The notes beneath the pieces were generated by a model. That model did not search any database. It was not told the origin of the DNA and saw only the letters and a list, made by a program, of their open reading frames with translations. Shown piece by piece: positions 5,610 through 11,243 of a stretch of DNA of 11,243 nucleotides. The first letter of the stretch is position 1, and each line of letters opens with the position of its first letter. Location of the stretch: positions 1 through 11,243 of the forward strand of contig CAMHMG010000093.1 in the NCBI GenBank assembly GCA_946186175.1. Reading direction: 5' to 3'. The stretch is from an uncultured Clostridia bacterium. Its GTDB lineage: Bacteria; Bacillota; Clostridia; Lachnospirales; Lachnospiraceae. The translations under genes and the position numbers were made by a program.

Positions 5610-7148
5610 ATGAGTAAAAAACCTGTAGTTTTAATGATTCTTGACGGATATGGACTTAATGAAAAGACAGAGGGTAATGCAATTGCAATGGCAAAGACTC
5701 CTGTTATGGACGGACTTATGAAGGATTGTCCTTTTGTTAAAGGTAATGCGTCGGGAATGGCAGTTGGTCTTCCTGACGGACAGATGGGAAATTCAGAGGT
5801 TGGTCATATGAATATGGGTGCAGGCCGTATCATTTATCAGGACCTCACCTCAATAACCAAAGCTATTGAAGATGGTGATTTCTTTGAGAATGAAGCTATG
5901 CTTGAAGCGATTGAAAATTGTAAGAGGAATGATTCAAGCCTTCATCTTTGGGGACTTCTTTCAGATGGTGGAGTTCACAGCCATAACACACATTTATATG
6001 GTATTCTTGAGCTTTGTAAGAAGCAGGGACTTGAGAAAGTATTTATTCATCCATTCTTTGACGGACGTGATACACCTCCTGCATCAGGTAAGGATTATCT
6101 TGCTGAGCTTATCGAGAAGACTAAGGAGATTGGTGTAGGTAAGGTTGCTTCTCTTTCGGGAAGATATTATGCGATGGACAGAGATAACAGATGGGAAAGA
6201 GTTGAGAAAGCTTATGCCTCATTGGTATATGGTGAAGGCGTTATGGCAGAGGATCCGATTAAGGCAATGGAGGATTCGTATGCAGAGGATGTAACTGATG
6301 AGTTTGTTCTTCCTACAGTTATTACTGAGAATGGACAACCTGTATCTCTTGTTAAAGAGAATGATTCGGTAATCTTCTTTAACTTCCGTCCTGATCGTGC
6401 AAGAGAGATAACAAGAGCTTTCTGTGATGACGATTTTACAGGCTTTGAGAGAAAAAATGGTCGTATTCCCCTCACGTATGTATGTTTCAAGGATTATGAT
6501 GAGACAATTCCTAATAAGATAGTAGCATTCAAGAAGCAGAATATTGTTAATACATTTGGTGAGTATCTTGCAAATAATGGTTTGAAACAGCTCCGTCTTG
6601 CTGAAACAGAGAAGTATGCTCACGTAACTTTCTTCTTTAATGGAGGAATTGAGGAGCCTAACGAGAATGAGGAGAGAATTCTTGTTAAATCGCCTGCTGT
6701 CGCAACATATGATCTTCAGCCGGAGATGAGTGCTCCTGAAGTATCTGAGAAATTAAATGCTGCTATCACAAGTGGTGAATATGATGTTATCGTAATCAAT
6801 TTTGCAAACCCTGATATGGTTGGTCATACCGGAGTTATCGATGCTGCGATTAAGGCTGTTGAGAAGGTAGATGAGTGTGTTGGTAAGGCTGTTGAGGCAG
6901 TTAAGTCTGTTGACGGCGTAATGTTCATCTGTGCTGATCATGGTAATGCTGAGAAGATGATCGATTATGAGACCGGTGAGCCGCATACTGCTCATACAAC
7001 TAATCCGGTACCATTTATTCTTGTTAACTACGGCGATGTTAAGCTTAGAGAAGGCGGATGTCTTGCGGATATCGTTCCTACATTACTCGATATAATGGAA
7101 ATGCCTCAGCCTGCTGAAATGACAGGAAAGAGCCTTATTGTAAGATGA
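5610..7148 (+). CDS. gpmI: 2,3-bisphosphoglycerate-independent phosphoglycerate mutase
   Basis: Cytosolic glycolytic mutase that converts 3-phosphoglycerate to 2-phosphoglycerate, using two Mn ions and a phosphoserine intermediate. The 512 aa length is typical. Asp12 in ILDGYG and the phospho-acceptor Ser62 in GNSEVGHMNMGAGR are present, as are LLSDGGVHSH, DGRDTPP, SGRYYAMDRD and RPDRAREI. AETEKYAHVTFFFNGG, the metal-binding NFANPDMVGHTG, CADHGNAEKM and HTAHTTNPVPF complete the alkaline-phosphatase-fold active site. ATG 5610 has AGGAG (5597-5601) 8 nt upstream; the longer in-frame reading from 5577 has no support. Codon use is biased as in pgk and tpiA, with four ATA codons by hand count. It follows the membrane protein gene after a stem-loop and is followed by a structured gap before eno. 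Confidence 0.98.
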   Translation: MSKKPVVLMILDGYGLNEKTEGNAIAMAKTPVMDGLMKDCPFVKGNASGMAVGLPDGQMGNSEVGHMNMGAGRIIYQDLTSITKAIEDGDFFENEAMLEAIENCKRNDSSLHLWGLLSDGGVHSHNTHLYGILELCKKQGLEKVFIHPFFDGRDTPPASGKDYLAELIEKTKEIGVGKVASLSGRYYAMDRDNRWERVEKAYASLVYGEGVMAEDPIKAMEDSYAEDVTDEFVLPTVITENGQPVSLVKENDSVIFFNFRPDRAREITRAFCDDDFTGFERKNGRIPLTYVCFKDYDETIPNKIVAFKKQNIVNTFGEYLANNGLKQLRLAETEKYAHVTFFFNGGIEEPNENEERILVKSPAVATYDLQPEMSAPEVSEKLNAAITSGEYDVIVINFANPDMVGHTGVIDAAIKAVEKVDECVGKAVEAVKSVDGVMFICADHGNAEKMIDYETGEPHTAHTTNPVPFILVNYGDVKLREGGCLADIVPTLLDIMEMPQPAEMTGKSLIVR

Positions 7149-7163
7149 TTTGTAACTGCTCAG

Positions 7164-7198
7164 TCAGCATCTTGCATTTTCTGCAAAAGCATAGCTGA
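7164..7198 (+). other. imperfect stem-loop downstream of gpmI
   Basis: TCAGC (7164-7168) can pair with GCTGA (7194-7198). Inside, GC-A-TTTT (7174-7180) can pair with AAAAGC (7185-7190), with one bulged A. The stem is interrupted and AT-rich and has no T run. It may be part of the gpmI 3' untranslated region, and it precedes a much better hairpin 23 nt later. The 196-base gpmI-eno gap holds these two structures and no gene. Confidence 0.35.
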
Positions 7199-7221
7199 AT
7201 AGATACGGTGATTATATACAC

Positions 7222-7252
7222 AGGGGTGTCAAAAGAATATTTTGACGCCCCT
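7222..7252 (+). terminator. stem-loop terminator between gpmI and eno
   Basis: AGGGGTGTCAAAA (7222-7234) pairs with TTTTGACGCCCCT (7240-7252), giving 13 bp with one G-U pair and a GAATA loop. The downstream tract TATTTATG is only moderately T-rich. The stem is strong, so substantial termination after gpmI is likely, and eno would then have lower or separate transcription. A TTGACG hexamer in the right arm (7242-7247) has no well-spaced good -10 partner. Confidence 0.7.
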
Positions 7253-7344
7253 ATTTATGTATAAAATTATATTTCATGGAAATACTTTCTTTTAGGATCA
7301 ATTATTTAATGAAATTATTCTATATCGGGAAGGAATTGTTATTC

Positions 7345-8634
7345 ATGAAAGAGTACGAGATTTTAGATGTTCATGCAGTAGAAATTATAGATTCAAGAGG
7401 TAATCCGACTGTTGATGTCACTATTACCTTGAAAGATGGAATTACCGGAAGCGCGTCTGTACCAAGTGGTGTGTCAATAGGACAATATGAGACATTAGAA
7501 CTTAGAGATGGAGATAAAAGACATAATGGTAACGGTGTTGAACAGGCTGTTAACAATGTTAATACCAGGATTGCAGACAAGATCATTGGAATGAATGTAT
7601 TAGACCAGGTAAAGATTGATAATCTTTTGATAAAAGCCGATGGTACAGATAATAAGAAAAAATATGGTTCAAATGCAATACTTGGGGTTTCTCTTGCCTG
7701 TGCTAAAGCTTCTGCAAATGCTCTTTCTATTCCGTTATACAGATATATTGGAGGAATTAATACCAAGTGCTTGCCAATGCCGATGATAAGCGTTTTAAAC
7801 GGCGGAAAATATGTTGACAACATAATAGATATTCAGGAATTTATGATTGCACCGGTAGGCGCGGACAGTTTTTCTCATGGGATAGAGATGTCATGTGAGG
7901 TATACCACGAATTAGAAAGAATTCTTATATCTAAGAAGTTATCAACCGGAATTGGTGACGAGGGTGGATTTATCCCTGACATATCATCATCATCTGAGAT
8001 TTTTGATATTATTATTGAGGCCGTAGAAGCAGCCGGATATCAGGCTGGGACAGACATCAAGTTTGCAATAGATGTTTCAGCCTCTGATTTGTATGATGAG
8101 AATACAGATCTTTATTATTTCCCGGGAGAAAGTATGATCTGCGGTAAGGAAATCTATAGAAATGCTGAGGAAATGGTACAATATTATGAGGATTTATCGG
8201 GCAGATATCCTATTTATTCCATTGAAGACGGACTGGGAGATAACGATACAAAGGGTTGGAAACTGCTAACATACAGACTTGGAGATAAACTTCAGCTTGT
8301 TGGTGATGATCTTTTTGCTACTAATGACAATAGGATTATAAATGGAGTAAACAATAAGATGGCCAATGCCGTGATGATAAAACCTAATCAGATAGGAACG
8401 CTTACAGAGACTCTTAATGCTATAGAGATTGCTAAATGCGCCGGATACAAAACAATAATCGGTCATAGATCAGGGGAAACAGAAGATCCATTTATTGCTG
8501 ATCTGTCTGTGGCAGTTTCATCGGGACAGATTAAAACCGGTGCTCCGTGTAGGAGTGAAAGAGTAGCAAAATACAACCGTTTATTAAAGATTGAAGAAGA
8601 AATTGGAAAAGATTCAAAATTTTTCTTGCCATAG
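7345..8634 (+). CDS. eno: enolase-family protein with substituted active-site histidine
   Basis: Enolase dehydrates 2-phosphoglycerate to phosphoenolpyruvate in the cytosol. This 429 aa product is full length and aligns throughout with enolases (IIDSRGNPTVDV, GDEGGF, SIEDGL, VGDDL, NQIGTLTET, HRSGETED, QIKTGAPCRSER). Metal ligands Asp243, Glu294 and Asp321 are kept, as are Glu165, Glu206, base Lys346, His374, Arg375, Ser376 and Lys397. Oddly, the position of yeast His159 is Tyr156 (NGGKYVDN instead of NGG-HA). Loop 1 reads SGVSIG (41-46) instead of SGASTG, Ser replaces Asn in PMISVLNGG, and Gly replaces Ser before HRSGE. It has 16 ATA codons against 1 to 4 in pgk, tpiA and gpmI. ATG 7345 has AGGA (7331-7334) upstream; ATG 7276 would add an unrelated hydrophobic extension. 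It could be a divergent active enolase, a paralog with another role, or a decaying copy. Confidence 0.9.
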   Translation: MKEYEILDVHAVEIIDSRGNPTVDVTITLKDGITGSASVPSGVSIGQYETLELRDGDKRHNGNGVEQAVNNVNTRIADKIIGMNVLDQVKIDNLLIKADGTDNKKKYGSNAILGVSLACAKASANALSIPLYRYIGGINTKCLPMPMISVLNGGKYVDNIIDIQEFMIAPVGADSFSHGIEMSCEVYHELERILISKKLSTGIGDEGGFIPDISSSSEIFDIIIEAVEAAGYQAGTDIKFAIDVSASDLYDENTDLYYFPGESMICGKEIYRNAEEMVQYYEDLSGRYPIYSIEDGLGDNDTKGWKLLTYRLGDKLQLVGDDLFATNDNRIINGVNNKMANAVMIKPNQIGTLTETLNAIEIAKCAGYKTIIGHRSGETEDPFIADLSVAVSSGQIKTGAPCRSERVAKYNRLLKIEEEIGKDSKFFLP

Positions 8635-8654
8635 TAGATATGTTGTGTTATGAT
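8626..8654 (+). promoter_or_regulatory. promoter for secG, overlapping the end of eno
   Basis: TTGCCA (8626-8631) and TATGAT (8649-8654) are separated by exactly 17 nt, and each matches the consensus at five of six positions. The -35 box overlaps the last two eno codons and the -10 lies just after the stop. Transcription would start near 8661, about 47 nt before the secG ATG. No terminator hairpin is visible between eno and secG, so readthrough from eno is also possible. Confidence 0.7.
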
Positions 8655-8707
8655 ATCGGTTAGTGAGTTTTTGAATAAGTTGTACTTAACATAGGAGGAT
8701 TGATGTT

Positions 8708-8950
8708 ATGAAGACAGCACTTACAGTAGTGTTCTTGATAGTATGTATAATTATCTGCGTTTTAGTATTGTCACAGGAAGCTAAGGATAATGGTCTTGGA
8801 AGTCTTGCAGGCGGAGCTGCTGCCGGAGAGACTTATTGGAGCAAGAACAAGGGACGTTCGAAAGAGTCTTATCTTGTTTTGGCAACAACAATAGCTGTTA
8901 TAATTTTCTTGGGAGTTGCATTGTTGTTAAGCTCTAAGATAATGAATTAG
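8708..8950 (+). CDS. secG: preprotein translocase subunit SecG
   Basis: Small membrane subunit of the SecYEG channel that assists SecA-driven protein export. The 80 aa length is typical for Gram-positive SecG. Two hydrophobic helices lie at about 4-22 and 55-76. Between them is the cytosolic loop with the family pattern SQEAKDNGLGSLAGGA followed by SKNKGRSKES. ATG 8708 is preceded by AGGAGG (8693-8698) at 9 nt. The neighbour rnr is the common Firmicutes partner (secG-rnr-smpB), which supports the call. It has its own promoter overlapping the end of eno and is followed by a strong terminator before rnr. Confidence 0.95.
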   Translation: MKTALTVVFLIVCIIICVLVLSQEAKDNGLGSLAGGAAAGETYWSKNKGRSKESYLVLATTIAVIIFLGVALLLSSKIMN

Positions 8951-8957
8951 TTTACAG

Positions 8958-8991
8958 ACTGCTGCATACTATGTGCAGCAGTTTTCTTTTT
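8958..8991 (+). terminator. intrinsic terminator between secG and rnr
   Basis: ACTGCTGCA (8958-8966) pairs perfectly with TGCAGCAGT (8974-8982). Two more inner pairs (one U-G, one A-U) leave a 3-nt loop. The T-rich tract TTTCTTTTT (8983-8991) follows directly. It should separate abundant secG message from rnr, which would then depend on readthrough or a weak promoter in the 45 bases before its start. Confidence 0.9.
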
Positions 8992-9036
8992 GCTTATGTA
9001 TTACTATGAAAGTGGTTTTTTGATTGGTGGTAAGAT

Positions 9037-11199
9037 ATGGATATTAGAGGACAAAGAAAAAAGACAATTTTACAATTGATAAATGATCCTGCATATAAAC
9101 CTATGAAACAAAAAGAGCTGGCGTTTCTGTTGCAGGTGCCGTCAGAAAACAGGGAGGATTTTCATGAACTCTTGATGGAACTTGTGGCTGAAGGAAGAAT
9201 AATTCATACAAAGCGTGGGAAATTCCAATCTCTTTCAAGTGTTGAAAAAACAGGTATCTTTACCGGTAATCAGAGAGGTTTTGGCTTTGTATCTGTTGAG
9301 GGAGAAGAAGAGGATTATTATATAAGTGATAAAGAAACACATGGTGCGCTTGACGGCGACAAAGTTTTGATCACAATTATAGATAGCGGTAAGGGACGCA
9401 GAAAGGAAGCTTCTGTAGTTAAGATTATAGAACATGTTAACAATGAAGTGGTAGGCTATTACAAGCAATATAAGAATTTCGGCTTTGTAATACCCGATAA
9501 CAGAAAGCTTGGTGAAGATATATTTATTCCTGATGGGAAAAATTTAAACTGTGCTACCGGTAATAAGGTGGTTGCCGTGATTACCAGATACGGTGATAAT
9601 AGATATAAAGCTGAAGGCGAAATCAAAGAAATATTAGGTAATGTAAATGATCCCGGTACGGATATCATTTCAATTATTAGATCTCATGAGCTTCCGGTTG
9701 ATTTTTCTGATGATGTTTTGTCAGAAATGAAGAAGATTGCTAATATTGTCAAAGCTACAGATATTGAAGGCAGAACAGATCTAAGAAATGAATTAATGGT
9801 GACGATCGATGGAGAGGATTCTAAGGATCTTGATGATGCTGTTTCACTTAGAATAACAGAAAATGGCTACAGACTGGGCGTACATATTGCTGACGTATCG
9901 CATTATGTTAAAGAAGGCTCTGCATTGGATAAAGAGGCGCTTAATCGTGGAACTAGTGTATATCTTGTAGACCGTGTTATCCCGATGCTTCCTGTAGGAT
10001 TGTCTAATGGAATATGTTCCCTTAATGAAGGAGAGGACAGACTGGCATTATCCTGTATAATGGATATAGATCATCATGGGAAACTTAAGAATCATGTCAT
10101 AGAAGAGACTGTGATCAATGTAAGTAAAAGAATGACGTATGCTGAGGTATATGAGATCTTATCTCAAAACAGATGTATAGAAAACGCTGATGAAGCTGCA
10201 GATTATAGATCACAAGATAATAAATGTAGTGATGAGTATGAAAAAATTAAAGAAATGCTTGTTAATATGAAAAAATTATCTGATATAATAAGAACGAGAA
10301 GACATGAACGTGGTTCGATAGATTTTGATTTTCCGGAGGCTATGATCAAACTTTCTCCGGAAGGAAAACCAATTGATATTTCTGCAAAAACGCAGAATGA
10401 TGCACATAAAATAATTGAAGATTTTATGCTTATGGCTAATGAAACTATTGCAGAAGATTATTATTGGCAGGAGCTGCCTTTTGAGTTTCGTGTTCATGAC
10501 AAACCGGAAAAGGAGAAGATTGATAAGCTTAGGAATATAGTTGAAAAGTTCGGGTATTATCTCAAAGCCTCTTCCGATGATATACATCCGAAAGAATTAC
10601 AGAAGCTACTTAGTTCAATTGAAGGAAAGGAAGAAGAGAATTATATAAGCCGCATGATGCTAAGAAGTATGCAACAGGCAAGATATGAGGTGGAATGTTC
10701 AGGCCATTTTGGACTTGCAGCAAGGTATTACTGTCATTTTACATCTCCGATACGAAGATATCCTGATCTTCAGATTCATAGAATTATCAAAGAAAATATT
10801 CACGGACGATTGACTAACGAACGTATATTACATTATAATAAAATTCTTCCGGAGGTTGCCACATCCAACTCAAAGAAAGAAAGACGGGCAGAGGAAACTG
10901 AGAGAGAAGTTGAGAAACTCAAAAAAGTACAATATATGAGCAGACAGAAGGGTAATGTATTTGAAGGACACATTTCAGGTGTTACAGGATATGGTTTCTA
11001 TGTTGAGTTGGATAATACAGTTGAGGGAATGGTAAGTCTTGCATCTATTCCTGATGATTTCTTTCTTTTTGATGAAGAAAATATGTTGATTTTTGGAAGA
11101 GAAACAGGAATAGTTTATCAAATGGGGCAGAAGGTCAAGGTCAAAGTTGTTGACACTGATAAAAGGATGCTGACGATTGATTTTGAGATTGCTGAATAA
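9037..11199 (+). CDS. rnr: ribonuclease R
   Basis: Processive 3'-to-5' exoribonuclease (RNase II/RNB family) that degrades structured RNA and, with SmpB-tmRNA, defective messages. It is 720 aa. An N-terminal winged-helix-like region (1-67) is followed by two cold-shock/OB domains (about 70-135, with NQRGFGFV; about 143-210, with YKNFGFVIPD). The RNB catalytic domain starts near 245, and an S1 domain spans 639-718. The catalytic acids Asp258, Asp264, Asp266 and Asp267 are in TIDGEDSKDLDDAVS. Tyr309 in GTSVYLVDRVIPML stacks on the RNA 3' end, and HFTSPIRRYPDL is at 567-578. The protein ends at the S1 domain without a lysine-rich tail. ATG 9037 has GGTGG (9026-9030) 6 nt upstream. smpB would be expected next; the last 44 bases show neither its start nor a hairpin. 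Confidence 0.97.
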   Translation: MDIRGQRKKTILQLINDPAYKPMKQKELAFLLQVPSENREDFHELLMELVAEGRIIHTKRGKFQSLSSVEKTGIFTGNQRGFGFVSVEGEEEDYYISDKETHGALDGDKVLITIIDSGKGRRKEASVVKIIEHVNNEVVGYYKQYKNFGFVIPDNRKLGEDIFIPDGKNLNCATGNKVVAVITRYGDNRYKAEGEIKEILGNVNDPGTDIISIIRSHELPVDFSDDVLSEMKKIANIVKATDIEGRTDLRNELMVTIDGEDSKDLDDAVSLRITENGYRLGVHIADVSHYVKEGSALDKEALNRGTSVYLVDRVIPMLPVGLSNGICSLNEGEDRLALSCIMDIDHHGKLKNHVIEETVINVSKRMTYAEVYEILSQNRCIENADEAADYRSQDNKCSDEYEKIKEMLVNMKKLSDIIRTRRHERGSIDFDFPEAMIKLSPEGKPIDISAKTQNDAHKIIEDFMLMANETIAEDYYWQELPFEFRVHDKPEKEKIDKLRNIVEKFGYYLKASSDDIHPKELQKLLSSIEGKEEENYISRMMLRSMQQARYEVECSGHFGLAARYYCHFTSPIRRYPDLQIHRIIKENIHGRLTNERILHYNKILPEVATSNSKKERRAEETEREVEKLKKVQYMSRQKGNVFEGHISGVTGYGFYVELDNTVEGMVSLASIPDDFFLFDEENMLIFGRETGIVYQMGQKVKVKVVDTDKRMLTIDFEIAE

Positions 11200-11243
11200 A
11201 GATTAATATAGAAAAATTGTAACTAACAATGAAGAAATAGAAT

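Noticed and set aside
7276..7344. In-frame upstream ATG that would lengthen eno by 23 residues
   Set aside because: The extension (MEILSFRINYL and on) is unlike enolase N-termini, and MKEYEILDVHAVEIIDSRGNP matches the family start. A ribosome binding site sits before ATG 7345.
11200..11243. Start of smpB after rnr
   Set aside because: smpB often follows rnr, but no ATG in these bases opens a SmpB-like N-terminus, so no feature is called.

Overview
The window is low-GC, densely packed chromosomal DNA with every recognised gene on the + strand. Codon style, strong GGAGG-type ribosome binding sites and the gene set (gap-pgk-tpiA, an NfnAB pair, gpmI, secG-rnr) suggest a Clostridia member, most likely a Lachnospiraceae such as the Butyrivibrio/Roseburia/Agathobacter group. 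That placement is inference from protein style and gene order.

Layout. 1-49 is the last 15 codons of gap, followed by a strong intrinsic terminator. pgk (244-1455) follows with its own leader. 1456-1830 holds two diverged copies of a 41-nt sequence and a small gene broken by a one-base frameshift. tpiA (1831-2583) ends at a very strong terminator. A good promoter then drives nfnA-nfnB (2721-4944), the two subunits of an electron-bifurcating NADH-dependent ferredoxin:NADP+ oxidoreductase. Next come a small two-helix membrane protein (5030-5521, probably DUF6106 type), a perfect 15-bp inverted repeat, gpmI (5610-7148), a hairpin-rich gap, an enolase-family gene (7345-8634), secG (8708-8950) and rnr (9037-11199). 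Only 44 bases without a visible feature follow rnr.

Function. gap, pgk, tpiA, gpmI and eno cover lower glycolysis from triose phosphates to phosphoenolpyruvate. NfnAB links the NADH and reduced ferredoxin made by fermentation to NADPH for biosynthesis. secG and rnr belong to the separate protein export / RNA quality control block that often adjoins glycolytic genes in Firmicutes.

The most notable observation is the enolase. It is full length and keeps its metal ligands and general base. However, the position equivalent to yeast catalytic His159 is Tyr156, the usually invariant SGAST loop reads SGVSI, and the gene lacks the high-expression codon bias of its glycolytic neighbours. It may be a second, specialised or decaying enolase. 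Other points worth a look are the frameshifted small gene before tpiA, the duplicated intergenic element after pgk, and the long perfect inverted repeat before gpmI. I found no CRISPR array, insertion sequence, tRNA or rRNA.
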